Of a stretch of DNA of 64,000 bases, positions 27,975 to 36,741 are shown piece after piece. Source of the DNA: Labilibaculum antarcticum (GTDB taxonomy: Bacteria > Bacteroidota > Bacteroidia > Bacteroidales > Marinifilaceae). A model generated the notes under the pieces. That model was not told the origin of the DNA, made no database searches, and saw only the letters and a list, made by a program, of their open reading frames with translations. The stretch spans positions 1,458,361 through 1,522,360 of the forward strand of contig NZ_AP018042.1 in the NCBI RefSeq assembly GCF_002356295.1, given 5' to 3'. Positions within the stretch are counted from its first letter, which is position 1. Each line of letters begins with the position of its first letter. A program made the translations under genes and the position numbers.

Positions 27975-28784
27975 ATGAAACTCAATTACAAAAAACTTGG
28001 TGAAGGTCATCCATTACTAATTCTTCATGGCCTTTATGGTGCGTCGGACAATTGGCTAAGCATTGCCAAAGAGCTTTCAGAGAACTTCGAAGTTTATATT
28101 ATCGATCAAAGAAACCACGGAGACTCTCCTCATGCCGATTCACATACCTATCAGGATTTAAAAGAAGATCTACTGGAATTTATGGACGATCACAAAATTG
28201 AAAAAGCAATTCTGCTTGGGCACTCGATGGGAGGAAAAACGGTGATGTTTTTTGCTGCTGATTATCCGGAAAGAGTCAGCAGTTTACTTGTTGTTGATAT
28301 TGCTCCTAAAAACTACAGCAAAATTTCTGATTACACCCCACAAACAATCGATCATTCTGGCATAGTGAAAGCCATGCTTAATTTGGATTTATCGGTTTTC
28401 AAAAACAGAACTGAGATTGATAAAAAATTATCAGATAGTATAACCAGTAAACGGGTTCGTCAATTTCTTCTTAAAAACTTAAAAAGAGACGAGAACAAAC
28501 AATTTATCTGGAAACTAAATATTAAAACTATTCACGATTACTTGCCCGAAATAATGGACGGTATTGATGGTGATCGTTTTGCTGAGGGAAAAGGAATTAC
28601 AGCATTTCCGGTTCTGTTTATTCGCGGCGAAAAATCGAATTACATTTCCGATAACGACCACAATTTAATACGAACCATATTCCCTAAGGCGGAAATCACG
28701 ACTATTCCTAATGCCGGACACTGGGTGCACGCAGAACAACCAAGCCTTTTGATAAAAACAGTAGAGTATTTCGTTTTGGATTAA
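27975..28784 (+). CDS. Alpha/beta-fold hydrolase (YbfF-like esterase)
   Basis: A cytoplasmic 269-residue hydrolase. The nucleophile elbow is GHSMGG near residue 82; LHGLYGASDNW near residue 18 forms the oxyanion region; DQRNHGDSPH follows near residue 45; the catalytic His is in NAGHWVHAEQP near residue 250. These motifs fit the YbfF/acyl-CoA esterase group of Bacteroidota. The substrate is not known. It stands alone between pdxJ and a convergent lipoprotein gene, with a shared terminator. Confidence 0.85.
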   Translation: MKLNYKKLGEGHPLLILHGLYGASDNWLSIAKELSENFEVYIIDQRNHGDSPHADSHTYQDLKEDLLEFMDDHKIEKAILLGHSMGGKTVMFFAADYPERVSSLLVVDIAPKNYSKISDYTPQTIDHSGIVKAMLNLDLSVFKNRTEIDKKLSDSITSKRVRQFLLKNLKRDENKQFIWKLNIKTIHDYLPEIMDGIDGDRFAEGKGITAFPVLFIRGEKSNYISDNDHNLIRTIFPKAEITTIPNAGHWVHAEQPSLLIKTVEYFVLD

Positions 28785-28789
28785 ATAAA

Positions 28790-28819
28790 AAACCCGAAAC
28801 AGAAATCTGTCTCGGGTTT
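28790..28819. terminator. Bidirectional terminator between hydrolase and lipoprotein genes
   Basis: The arms AAACCCGA and TCGGGTTT with an inner pairing AACAGA/TCTGT lie in the 55-bp convergent gap, with A and T runs on the outer sides. Confidence 0.8.
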
Positions 28820-28839
28820 GAAATTCTCTTATTTTCATG

Positions 28840-29958
28840 CTACCATGCCCCAGCTTTAAAAATATAGCGGGTTACTGCCTGAATATTTATTTCTTTATTT
28901 GAACTGTTATCCGGATCGATACCCTCTTCGTATTTAAATCCTGATATTTTCACGTAATAATCTTCTCCAATGGCCAATTCATCCAATGCTTCAAATTCAC
29001 TCGCGGTTAAATTATCAATTTCCAACTCTTTAGCCTCACCTGCATCAGCAGATTGACGAGTACTTCTAAATTTTGGTAAATACTCGTTAGCGTTTTTGTC
29101 CAAAATTTCAACGAAGTAATAAATATCATCCTCATCAATTGCATTCCATTTTATAGTTACGCTTCCAGCACCACTAGCGTGAGTAGCTGTGGTTGAAAAA
29201 TTATCCAACGCAGCAATATCAGATCCATAAACCTGCTCTTCAAGCTTATAGTTTTCTCCGCCATCAAATTTCAGATAAAATTTCACAAGGCTAGCACCAT
29301 CAAAAATATCAAAATAATTAGCACGGTCAGATTCCTTTAAATAATACACTTTCTCTCCTTGAAAATCGGTAAAATCTTCCAATTCGAAACTAGTAGAGGC
29401 ATTGGTAAGTGCGTGAACCTGACTTAACTTATTACCATATACCGCATATTCCATTTTATAAGATGATACATATGTATTATTTACCAGACGCAAATCATTT
29501 ACCACATAAGCATCAGCAGTAACATCATTTACTTCATCAATATTGGTATAAAACTCTCTGGTTCCCGTCGAACTATTAAGCTTCAAATAAGAACTGGTTG
29601 AGCTTGTCTGAACGAACCACTCCTGTCTGTCATTAGCCGATATAGATTCATCTTGAATCACCAACTGATTATCAACCAAACTCCAATCTCCTACAACCTC
29701 ATCTCTTCTCCCGCTAAATTCTTGTTTTTTCAGAACTCCTCCTCCTTCGAATCGATACACAATCAAAGCATCATTACGATTATAATCAGAAGATAAATAC
29801 GGATTCGCATACCAATACTTATTGGTTAGATCGGAAGAGTTAAATTCAAATTCTTCCTCATCTCCTCCTCCATTACTACTACTTCCGCAGGAGGTTAAAA
29901 ATAGGCTTCCAACAATCATTATCGCAAAGGATAATTTATTATAAAATGAAGTATTCAT
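28840..29958 (-). CDS. Hypothetical lipoprotein with C-terminal FN3-like domain
   Basis: A lipoprotein of about 372 residues (start at the second ATG, 29958, gives MNTSFYNKLSFAIMIVGSLF and lipobox LTSC). The Cys is followed by SSSNGGGDEEEFEF, a Gly/acidic linker of the kind found in surface-exposed lipoproteins. The middle (about 40-230) is beta-rich with repeated hairpins. The C-terminal 120 residues resemble a fibronectin type III domain (GSVTIKWNAIDEDDIYYFVE, later EDYYVKISGFKYEEG). I do not recognise a named family. It has no operon partner and shares only a terminator with its neighbour. Probably on the outer membrane. Confidence 0.75.
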   Translation of the reverse strand: MNTSFYNKLSFAIMIVGSLFLTSCGSSSNGGGDEEEFEFNSSDLTNKYWYANPYLSSDYNRNDALIVYRFEGGGVLKKQEFSGRRDEVVGDWSLVDNQLVIQDESISANDRQEWFVQTSSTSSYLKLNSSTGTREFYTNIDEVNDVTADAYVVNDLRLVNNTYVSSYKMEYAVYGNKLSQVHALTNASTSFELEDFTDFQGEKVYYLKESDRANYFDIFDGASLVKFYLKFDGGENYKLEEQVYGSDIAALDNFSTTATHASGAGSVTIKWNAIDEDDIYYFVEILDKNANEYLPKFRSTRQSADAGEAKELEIDNLTASEFEALDELAIGEDYYVKISGFKYEEGIDPDNSSNKEINIQAVTRYIFKAGAW

Positions 29959-30064
29959 CAATTTTCTATTTTTTAGTTTTTAAAATAATTCTTAATCAAA
30001 TTAGGATTCACATCCCGATACATAAACACGAAAAAAGCGAAACTATTGTACATTAGCAAGACAA

Positions 30065-30787
30065 TTATAACAATACACGCTCAAAATTAGCTTCAGGAAT
30101 TAATTCCTCACCTTGGTAACGCAAAAACACTTGCGCTGTGGCCAGGATATCTTTCTCGCAATATATGGCAATTCGTTCCAAATCATTATCCTGCCAATAC
30201 ACTTTGCCAACCATCGATCCGTCAATATCATCTTTGGGTGTAGGGATTCCAAAAATCTCACAAAGCAGGGCCAAAGAAGTATAGTGCTTGTAATCGCCGA
30301 ATTTCCATAGCTCCATGGTATCGATAAACTGTACTTCCCAAGGTTTTTTACCTGCAATATCTAAAACAGGAGGCAACACAACTCCGTTTATCAGCATTCT
30401 TCGGGCGATATATGGGAAGTCAAATTCTTTTCCGTTGTGTGCGCACAAATTACGGTTTGGCTTGCTGCAAAAACGATTCAGCATCAAAGCAAATTCCTCT
30501 AGCAATTGTTTTTCATCATCGCCATAGTACGATTTCGCAACAAATTTTTTAACTCCATTCTTTTTTGTGACCAAGCCCGTTGAAATGCACACGATTTTAC
30601 CAAACTCGGCATAAATACCAGCTCTTCCATACACTTCGGATGGTGATTCCTCTTCCTTTCGAAAATAATTAGATTTTTTCTCCCACAGCTCCTGTAATTT
30701 GGGTGACATCTCCTCGAAAGTAGCATTCCCGGATACAGTCTCAATATCTACAAAAAGTAAATTTTCGACTTTAATTTGATTCAACAT
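30065..30787 (-). CDS. 3'-5' exonuclease, PolB-exo2 type (PF10108)
   Basis: A 240-residue DEDD-type nuclease from the ATG at 30785-30787 (MLNQIKVENLLFVDIETVSG). Motif I is FVDIETVSG, motif II NLCAHNGKEFDFPYI with the Asp, motif III YCEKDILATAQVFLRY with Asp. The frame is open to 30853, but its extra 22 codons translate the udk terminator, so the later start is preferred. The family is predicted to act on DNA or RNA 3' ends and is widespread in Bacteroidota as a stand-alone protein. No repair gene is beside it; udk lies upstream on the same strand. Confidence 0.85.
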   Translation of the reverse strand: MLNQIKVENLLFVDIETVSGNATFEEMSPKLQELWEKKSNYFRKEEESPSEVYGRAGIYAEFGKIVCISTGLVTKKNGVKKFVAKSYYGDDEKQLLEEFALMLNRFCSKPNRNLCAHNGKEFDFPYIARRMLINGVVLPPVLDIAGKKPWEVQFIDTMELWKFGDYKHYTSLALLCEIFGIPTPKDDIDGSMVGKVYWQDNDLERIAIYCEKDILATAQVFLRYQGEELIPEANFERVLL

Positions 30788-30830
30788 AACAAAAGACTTA
30801 TCATAAATAAAACGAAAAGTTATAAAAAAA

Positions 30831-30851
30831 GGAGACAGTAACAAAGTCTCC
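30831..30851 (-). terminator. Short terminator after udk
   Basis: The arms GGAGAC and GTCTCC are followed on the minus strand by a run of seven T, 42 bp past the udk stop. The hairpin lies inside the longer open frame of the exonuclease gene. Confidence 0.6.
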
Positions 30852-30892
30852 ATTTTTATTTTTCTAAATCAGAAACAAAAGATAACATCTTA

Positions 30893-31507
30893 CTAACTAA
30901 TTATCAGGTTTTTCTGAATAAAATGAGTCAAAATATCTATGGCTACAATATTATCACCACCCTGAGGTACAATAATATCTGCATAACGCTTGCTTGGTTC
31001 AATAAACTGAAGATGCATTGGTTTTACTGTTTTTTCGTAACGATCCAATACCCTTTCAACCGACCTGCCCCGCTCTATAATATCTCTTTTAATTACACGA
31101 TTTAATCGATCATCTGCATCGCAATCAACAAATACTTTTAAATCCATTAAGTCCCTAAGAACCGGATCTGTAAGGATTAAAAGTCCTTCCACAATAACGA
31201 CCCCCTTAGGTTCAACTTTAATCGTTTCGTCGGAACGCAGACAGGTAATATAGGAATAGATGGGTTGATTTATTGCCTCGCCTTGCTTTAAGCTCTTTAC
31301 ATGTTCAATTAACAATTCAAATTCTATTGATCTTGGATGATCAAAATTTATTTCCTGACGTTCTTCTAATGTGAGCTCGACATTATCTCTGTAATAAGAA
31401 TCTTGTGGTAAAACGGCAACCTCCCCTTGATTCAATCTTTCAATGATTTTCCTAACCACTGTAGTTTTGCCGGAGCCTGTTCCGCCAGCAATTCCAATAA
31501 TCAACAT
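30893..31507 (-). CDS. udk: Uridine kinase
   Basis: Phosphorylates uridine and cytidine in pyrimidine salvage. The 204-residue protein has the P-loop GGTGSGKT at residues 8-15, LPQDSYYRDN near residue 35, INFDHPRSIEFELL near residue 53, GVVIVEGLLIL near residue 101 and the lid segment with IKRDIIERGRSVERVLDRYE. All are characteristic of uridine/cytidine kinase, and the length is normal. It is divergent from the plus-strand Dabb gene with 90 bp between. Confidence 0.94.
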   Translation of the reverse strand: MLIIGIAGGTGSGKTTVVRKIIERLNQGEVAVLPQDSYYRDNVELTLEERQEINFDHPRSIEFELLIEHVKSLKQGEAINQPIYSYITCLRSDETIKVEPKGVVIVEGLLILTDPVLRDLMDLKVFVDCDADDRLNRVIKRDIIERGRSVERVLDRYEKTVKPMHLQFIEPSKRYADIIVPQGGDNIVAIDILTHFIQKNLIIS

Positions 31508-31542
31508 GTTGTATGATATTTAGATGTTTGATTCAAAAATGC

Positions 31543-31550
31543 TAATTTTG
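31543..31550 (+). promoter_or_regulatory. -7 element before the Dabb gene
   Basis: TAATTTTG fits TAnnTTTG and lies 47 bp before the ATG at 31598. A matching -33 TTG at proper spacing is not evident. Confidence 0.45.
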
Positions 31551-31597
31551 CATTAACTTCGGCGGGAAAGTTACTAATAATTTAAAAAAGAATTAAA

Positions 31598-31900
31598 ATG
31601 ATCAAGCACATTGCAATGTTTAAGTTTAAAGCTTTCGATTCGGCTGAAGAAAAAGAAAAATATCACAATAGATTACAAAATGCCTTTGATGGACTGGAAG
31701 AAAAAATTCCTGAAATCAAATTTTTACAAATTGGTTTTGACCAACTGCATTCCGATGCTTCATTTGATTTTATTGTGAATGTTGACATCGAAAACATGGA
31801 CGCTTTGCCGTTATACGCGAACCATCCTGAGCATTTAAAAGCAGTCTCTATTGTAAAAGAAATGGTAGCAGAACGTAAAGTAATCGACTACGAATTTTAA
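31598..31900 (+). CDS. Dabb-family protein (stress-responsive A/B barrel)
   Basis: A 100-residue cytoplasmic protein, MIKHIAMFKFKAFDSAEEKE at the start, then LEEKIPEIKFLQIGFDQLHS and a DFIVNVDIENMDALPLYANH segment. His at residue 4 and the YANHPEHLKAV segment are typical of the dimeric Dabb ferredoxin-like barrel (PF07876). The function of bacterial members is not settled. It lies 48 bp before manA and may share its transcript. Confidence 0.85.
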   Translation: MIKHIAMFKFKAFDSAEEKEKYHNRLQNAFDGLEEKIPEIKFLQIGFDQLHSDASFDFIVNVDIENMDALPLYANHPEHLKAVSIVKEMVAERKVIDYEF

Positions 31901-31948
31901 AATTATCCAAAAGCCATAATTAGCAATCAAATTAAAAAATTGTACAAA

Positions 31949-32926
31949 ATGAGTTTGTATCCATTAAAATTTACGCCCATCCTTAAAGATAAAATTTGGG
32001 GTGGAAGCAAATTAAAAACAGTATTGAATAAAGATTTTTCGCCGCTGCCTAATGCCGGTGAGAGTTGGGAGATTTCAGGTGTAGAGGGAGATATTTCAGT
32101 TGTTAGTAATGGCTTTTTAGCAGGAAATGATCTGGAAGAACTCATTGAAATTTACATGGGCGACCTTGTTGGAGATAAGGTTTATGAAAATTTCGGGATT
32201 GAATTTCCATTGTTGATCAAATTTATTGATGCCAATGATGTACTCTCCATTCAGGTGCATCCTGATGATGAACTTTCGAAAGAAAGGCACAATGCTTATG
32301 GCAAAACCGAAATGTGGTATGTTATTGAAGCCGACAAAGGATCTGAATTGATTGTTGGTTTTAATCAGGACATCAGCAAAGAAGAATATTTAGCGAAGTT
32401 GGAAGAGGGCAAGTTGGAAGATATTTTAAACAATGCACCTGTAAAAGAAGGAAGTTGTTTCTTTATTCCTGCTGGCCGTGTTCATGCAATTGGAAAAGGA
32501 ATTCTTTTGGCGGAAATTCAACAAACATCAGATGTTACTTATCGGATGTACGATTTCAACAGAACTGATGATGCCGGTAACCCTAGAGAACTGCATACCG
32601 AACTTGCTGTTGATGCAATTGACTACAGTTACGAGAAAAAATATGAAACTACTTACGAGACCGAAATAAATAAAGCTTCGGAATTGGTTCGTTGTCCGTA
32701 TTTCACCACCAATATTCTCGAATTTGATCAACCAGTAGAAAAAGATTATTTGGAATTAGATTCTTTTGTAATCTATATGTGTTTAGAAGGTGATTTGGAA
32801 ATAACCTATGGAGAAGATTCATTAAGTGTTGCAAAGGGAGAAAGTGTTTTGATTCCTGCAATTATTAACAATTTGACTCTTACTCCGAAATCAAAAACAA
32901 AAATTCTTGAAATCTATATAAAATAG
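31949..32926 (+). CDS. manA: Mannose-6-phosphate isomerase, class I
   Basis: Interconverts mannose 6-phosphate and fructose 6-phosphate; zinc enzyme with a cupin fold. From the ATG at 31949 (MSLYPLKFTPILKDKIWGGS) the protein has 325 residues; the TTG at 31940 would add three. Metal and active-site motifs are SIQVHPDDELSKERHNAYGK near residue 98 with E in KTEMWYVIEA, and FIPAGRVHAIGKGILLAEIQ near residue 172 followed by SDVTYRMYDFNR. It supports sugar-nucleotide and mannose metabolism. Its terminator follows directly. Confidence 0.92.
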   Translation: MSLYPLKFTPILKDKIWGGSKLKTVLNKDFSPLPNAGESWEISGVEGDISVVSNGFLAGNDLEELIEIYMGDLVGDKVYENFGIEFPLLIKFIDANDVLSIQVHPDDELSKERHNAYGKTEMWYVIEADKGSELIVGFNQDISKEEYLAKLEEGKLEDILNNAPVKEGSCFFIPAGRVHAIGKGILLAEIQQTSDVTYRMYDFNRTDDAGNPRELHTELAVDAIDYSYEKKYETTYETEINKASELVRCPYFTTNILEFDQPVEKDYLELDSFVIYMCLEGDLEITYGEDSLSVAKGESVLIPAIINNLTLTPKSKTKILEIYIK

Positions 32927-32945
32927 GCTTTTGAAAAATGAACCT

Positions 32946-32981
32946 ATCCTCTTTTCATACATTTGAAAAGAGGATTTTTTT
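32946..32981 (+). terminator. Terminator of manA
   Basis: The arms ATCCTCTTTTCA and TGAAAAGAGGAT enclose a 6-nt loop and are followed by seven T, 20 bp past the stop. Confidence 0.9.
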
Positions 32982-33050
32982 ATTCCCCATCCAAATAACA
33001 TGATCGGTCAATAAAGTTGAAGCATTTTTCGGAAAAGATAAGAATCTGTA

Positions 33051-33058
33051 TAACTTTG
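33051..33058 (+). promoter_or_regulatory. -7 element of the yihA promoter
   Basis: TAACTTTG fits TAnnTTTG exactly, 20 bp before the ATG. Confidence 0.55.
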
Positions 33059-33078
33059 CAGCGTAAAAAAAATACTCC

Positions 33079-33693
33079 ATGAATATTACTAGTGCAAAAT
33101 TTGTGATGTCCAACTCGGATATAAAAAAATGTCCTATCGACAATAAGGCAGAATATGCTTTTATTGGACGTTCGAATGTGGGAAAATCATCACTTATAAA
33201 TATGCTGACCAATCATAAAGGTTTGGCGAAAATTTCTACCAAGCCTGGTAAGACTCAATTGGTTAATCATTTCTTAATTAATGATCAATGGTATTTGGTG
33301 GATTTGCCTGGTTATGGTTTTGCTAAGGTTGCAAAGAATACCAAACAGCGGTTTTCAAAATTAATTTTCAGTTTTATCGAAAGCCGTCCCAATCTCATCA
33401 ATTTATTTGTACTCGTCGATTGTAGGCACGAACCACAAACTAAGGATGTTGATTTTATGGAATGGTTAGGTGTTAACGGAATCCCTTTCTCTATCATTTT
33501 CACGAAGGCAGATAAGCTTAGCAAGCAAAAATTATCTGAAAACGTTAAAGCCTACGAAAAGGAATTGTTGAATTCGTGGGAAGAAATGCCTCCTTTTTTT
33601 ATTAGCTCGGCATCGAGTGGTCTGGGGAAAGAAGAAATATTAAATTCTATTGATGAAACCAACAAAACGGTTTTACTTCAAAAAAGAAAATAG
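33079..33693 (+). CDS. yihA: Ribosome biogenesis GTPase YihA/YsxC
   Basis: A GTPase needed for assembly of the large ribosomal subunit. The 204-residue protein carries G1 GRSNVGKSS at residues 30-38, G2 region [13 protein letters not shown]3 [11 protein letters not shown]4 TKAD and G5 SSASSG. The family also shows [14 protein letters not shown] at the start. Normal length. It is followed by a weak hairpin and then prs with its own promoter. Confidence 0.94.
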   Translation: MNITSAKFVMSNSDIKKCPIDNKAEYAFIGRSNVGKSSLINMLTNHKGLAKISTKPGKTQLVNHFLINDQWYLVDLPGYGFAKVAKNTKQRFSKLIFSFIESRPNLINLFVLVDCRHEPQTKDVDFMEWLGVNGIPFSIIFTKADKLSKQKLSENVKAYEKELLNSWEEMPPFFISSASSGLGKEEILNSIDETNKTVLLQKRK

Positions 33694-33700
33694 AAATAAG

Positions 33701-33730
33701 GAAGATCTCGTAAAGACATCTTCTTTTTTA
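33701..33730 (+). terminator. Weak terminator after yihA
   Basis: The arms GAAGAT and ATCTTC with an 11-nt loop are followed by six T. Confidence 0.45.
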
Positions 33731-33816
33731 TTTTAGATAAAAAAGATTATCCTTTTAAATGGATAAAATAAATTGCGACAACTTGACTAAAATCAGTTTT
33801 TTGACGCAATAATTCA

Positions 33817-33824
33817 TAAATTTG
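33817..33824 (+). promoter_or_regulatory. -7 element of the prs promoter
   Basis: TAAATTTG fits TAnnTTTG, 43 bp before the prs ATG. Confidence 0.5.
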
Positions 33825-33867
33825 CACAGTACAATAGTTATCTGATTTATAAACAAATAATATTTTA

Positions 33868-34800
33868 ATGAAAGCCCCAATTAAAATCTTTTCTGGTTCG
33901 AACAGTGAGTATTTAGCAGGTCAAATTGCAGCAGCCGCAGGATTGGAATTAGGAAAATCAAGTATTACTAGATTTAGTGATGGTGAATTTGAAGTCTGTT
34001 ATGAAGAAACAGTAAGAGGAGCTCAAGTATTCATTATTCAATCAACTTATCCCCCAGCTGATAATTTGATGGAGCTATTACTAATGATTGATGCAGCAAA
34101 AAGAGCATCTGCGTACAAAGTTATTGCAGTAATTCCATATTTTGGATTCGCTCGTCAGGATAGAAAAGATCGTCCCAGAGTTGCAATTGGAGCCAAACTG
34201 GTTGCCAATTTACTTATGGCAGCAGGAGTTGATCGTGTGATGACAATGGATCTTCACGCTGATCAAATTCAAGGATTTTTTGACATTCCTGTCGATCACC
34301 TATACGGTTCATCTGTACTTCTTCCTTACGTTGTGAACTTAAAATTGGATAATCTGGTTGTAGCCTCTCCTGATATGGGTGGTAGCAAAAGAGCCAATAC
34401 TTATGCAAAATATTTAAATGCAGGTCTGGCTATTTGTCACAAATCTCGTGAAAAAGCGAATGTTGTTGGTGAAATGACTGCAATTGGTGATGTTGAAGGC
34501 AGACATGTTGTAATTATTGATGACATGATTGATACGGCTGGCACAATTACCAAAGCTGCAAATATGCTAAAGGAAAAAGGAGCTCTTAGTGTTCGCGCAG
34601 TTGCAACACATGCTGTTTTATCGGGTCCTGCTTACGAACGAATTGAAGAATCTGCTTTAGAAGAGGTTGTTTTTACTGATTCTATTCCTTTAAAAAAGGA
34701 AGGCTCTAAAATCAAAGAGTTAACAATTGCTAACATTTTCGCAAAAACAATTCTTAATGTTTACAATTGCGAATCAATTAGTTCCAATTTTATATTATAA
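33868..34800 (+). CDS. prs: Ribose-phosphate pyrophosphokinase
   Basis: Makes PRPP from ribose 5-phosphate and ATP for nucleotide, histidine and tryptophan synthesis. The 310-residue class I enzyme has FSGSNSEYLAGQIA at the start, SDGEFEVCYEETVRG near residue 37, YFGFARQDRKDRPR near residue 91, the signature MDLHADQIQGFFDIPVDHLY near residue 127, and the PRPP loop VVIIDDMIDTAGTI near residue 213. All catalytic motifs are present. Transcribed before rplY, which has its own -7 element just behind the prs stop. Confidence 0.96.
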   Translation: MKAPIKIFSGSNSEYLAGQIAAAAGLELGKSSITRFSDGEFEVCYEETVRGAQVFIIQSTYPPADNLMELLLMIDAAKRASAYKVIAVIPYFGFARQDRKDRPRVAIGAKLVANLLMAAGVDRVMTMDLHADQIQGFFDIPVDHLYGSSVLLPYVVNLKLDNLVVASPDMGGSKRANTYAKYLNAGLAICHKSREKANVVGEMTAIGDVEGRHVVIIDDMIDTAGTITKAANMLKEKGALSVRAVATHAVLSGPAYERIEESALEEVVFTDSIPLKKEGSKIKELTIANIFAKTILNVYNCESISSNFIL

Positions 34801-34804
34801 TTTA

Positions 34805-34812
34805 TATCTTTG
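34805..34812 (+). promoter_or_regulatory. -7 element of the rplY promoter
   Basis: TATCTTTG fits TAnnTTTG, 4 bp after the prs stop and about 108 bp before rplY, which suggests a leader of about 100 nt. Confidence 0.55.
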
Positions 34813-34919
34813 CGCAGATTTTTTCGGTAAAAGTTTTATAAACGTGTAATGGGAAATAAACTGAACTTTTTTTTACCAGGTGATGAAGTTTATTTTGAGT
34901 AGCACATAATTTCAAGAAA

Positions 34920-35492
34920 ATGAAAGTTTTTGAATTAAAAGGTTCTTTAAGAACAGATTTAGGAAAAAAAGCAACCAAAGCTCTTCGAAAAGCAGAAATG
35001 GTACCATGTGAAGTATATGGTGGTGGTGATAACATTCACTTTGCTGTTGACAAAAAGATATTGGAAAAATTACTTTTCACACAAGAAGTATATGTCATCA
35101 ATGCAGATATTGAAGGAAAAAAATTCTCTTGTGTATTAAGCGAAGTTCAGTACCACCCGGTTAATGATAGAGCTTTACACGCTGATTTCTATCAGGTATT
35201 TGAAGACAAAGCATTCGAAGTAGAATTACCAATTCTAGTTGAGGGTCTTGCAAAAGGAATTGCGGCTGGTGGTAAACTAGCTGTTATTTCAAGAAAATTA
35301 AAAGTTAGAGGTGCAATGGCTGATCTTCCAGAAAACCTTGTTATTAAAGTTGCCGATCTTGGTCTTGGTAAAACTATTCAGGTTGGAGATCTTACCTATA
35401 AGAACATTGAACTATTGAATTCTAAAAACACTGTTGTTGTACAAGTTAAGCTTACAAGAGCTGCTCGTGCTGCTGCAATGGCTGCAAAATAG
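34920..35492 (+). CDS. rplY: 50S ribosomal protein L25/general stress protein Ctc
   Basis: A 5S-rRNA-binding ribosomal protein of the long Ctc type, 190 residues. The N-terminal L25 domain (about 1-90) has LKGSLRTDLGKKATKALRKA and PCEVYGGGDNIHFAVD. The C-terminal TL5/Ctc beta domain (about 95-180) has FEVELPILVEGLAKGIAAGG. It ends in a basic Ala/Arg tail. Position between prs and pth is conserved in many bacteria. The long leader after the -7 element could carry autoregulation, but I see no defined structure. Confidence 0.93.
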   Translation: MKVFELKGSLRTDLGKKATKALRKAEMVPCEVYGGGDNIHFAVDKKILEKLLFTQEVYVINADIEGKKFSCVLSEVQYHPVNDRALHADFYQVFEDKAFEVELPILVEGLAKGIAAGGKLAVISRKLKVRGAMADLPENLVIKVADLGLGKTIQVGDLTYKNIELLNSKNTVVVQVKLTRAARAAAMAAK

Positions 35493-35535
35493 ATTTCAAC
35501 ACTATTTTGCTCAGCATAATGAAGCAAAAAAATAT

Positions 35536-35570
35536 AACCTCCCATTTATTGAACAATGGGAGGTTTTTTT
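35536..35570 (+). terminator. Terminator of rplY
   Basis: The arms AACCTCCCATT and AATGGGAGGTT are followed by seven T, 44 bp past the stop. Confidence 0.9.
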
Positions 35571-35640
35571 AATATCCCTCAATCCAAAAATGAAGGATAG
35601 AATGGGTGCTAAGTTTTCATGGAAAATGCTCCGAATATTC

Positions 35641-35648
35641 TAACTTTG
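35641..35648 (+). promoter_or_regulatory. -7 element of the pth promoter
   Basis: TAACTTTG fits TAnnTTTG. It lies only 9 bp before the ATG at 35657 and 75 bp before the ATG at 35723, which favours the later start unless the message is leaderless. Confidence 0.5.
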
Positions 35649-35722
35649 GATTTGTTATGATACAATTTCTAAAAAAACTATTTGGGCAGACTAAACATCT
35701 GCCACAAGAAAATAATATTGAG

Positions 35723-36310
35723 ATGAAATATCTGATTGTCGGCCTTGGCAACATTGGTGCTGAATATGCGAACACAAGACACAACATCGGGTTTCGTATT
35801 TTGGATGCTCTTGCCGAAGCAGCTAATATAGAATTTAAGGATGCCAGATATGGAGCCGTTGCTGAATACAAGTTTAAGGGACGTATCTTTGTACTTGTAA
35901 AGCCAAACACTTACATGAACCTAAGTGGGAAATCGGTTAACTATTGGCTTCAGAAAGAAAAAATACCTGTTGAAAACATGATGGTTTTGGTTGATGATAT
36001 TGCATTGCCGTTTGAAACCTTACGATTGCGTCCGGGAGGAAGTGCTGCCGGCCATAATGGATTAAAACATATTAACGAGATACTTGGTCACCAAAATTAC
36101 AACCGCCTGCGTTTTGGTATTGGTGCCGATTTTAGCAAAGGACAGCAGATTGACTACGTTTTGGGTGAATGGTCGCCTGAGGAACTGGAGAAACTACCTG
36201 AGCTATACAAAATCTGTATTAACATGATTAAAGGCATGAGCACCATTGGTGTTCAAAGAACCATGACAGCATATAATACAAAGAAAATCAGCAAGGAAAT
36301 AAACGAGTAA
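35723..36310 (+). CDS. pth: Peptidyl-tRNA hydrolase (aminoacyl-tRNA hydrolase)
   Basis: Recycles tRNA from stalled peptidyl-tRNA. From the ATG at 35723 the protein has 195 residues and opens [20 protein letters not shown] with the catalytic His in [21 protein letters not shown] and [20 protein letters not shown] with the conserved Asp follow, then GHNGLKHI. An in-frame ATG at 35657 would add 22 residues ([14 protein letters not shown]), a kind of extension I recall in related genomes. The open frame reaches still further to 35606. The S4 gene follows 27 bp later. Confidence 0.92.
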   Translation: MKYLIVGLGNIGAEYANTRHNIGFRILDALAEAANIEFKDARYGAVAEYKFKGRIFVLVKPNTYMNLSGKSVNYWLQKEKIPVENMMVLVDDIALPFETLRLRPGGSAAGHNGLKHINEILGHQNYNRLRFGIGADFSKGQQIDYVLGEWSPEELEKLPELYKICINMIKGMSTIGVQRTMTAYNTKKISKEINE

Positions 36311-36337
36311 GGCGATATTCCAATTAAAAATAAGGCC

Positions 36338-36715
36338 ATGAATGAAAAAGTTAGAGTAGACAAATGGCTATGGGCTGTTCGGATTTTCAAAACCAGAAGT
36401 ATGGCATCAGAAGCGTGTAAAAAAGGGAAAGTTTCCATTGGTGGCGTTCACATTAAACCTTCACGCGAAATAAGACTAAACGAACAAATAGATATAAGAG
36501 TGCCTCCCATAACCAGAAGTTATTTAGTTACAGCCATATCCGGCAACCGGATGGGTGCTAAATTAGCTGTCGATTTTGTGAAAGACGTAACAGCTCAGGA
36601 TCAATTGGATTTATTGGATGCGACTAAAACACGAGGCTTTGAATCTCGAGACAGAGGAACTGGAAGACCAACAAAATTGGATCGAAGATTAATTGATAAG
36701 CTTAAACAGGAATAA
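36338..36715 (+). CDS. hslR: S4-domain RNA-binding protein, HslR (Hsp15) type
   Basis: A 125-residue basic protein with an S4 domain at about 5-65 (RVDKWLWAVRIFKTRSMASE, CKKGKVSIGGVHIKPSREI). The tail is Arg/Lys-rich (ESRDRGTGRPTKLDRRLIDK). HslR homologues bind free 50S subunits carrying peptidyl-tRNA, which fits its place right after pth, so both may act in rescue of stalled ribosomes. That functional link is inference. It starts 27 bp after pth. Confidence 0.85.
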   Translation: MNEKVRVDKWLWAVRIFKTRSMASEACKKGKVSIGGVHIKPSREIRLNEQIDIRVPPITRSYLVTAISGNRMGAKLAVDFVKDVTAQDQLDLLDATKTRGFESRDRGTGRPTKLDRRLIDKLKQE

Positions 36716-36741
36716 ACACATCGGAACCGACAAGAAAAAAT

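Noticed and set aside
30788-30853. Longer N-terminus of the exonuclease
   Set aside because: The extra codons translate the udk terminator and its T run.
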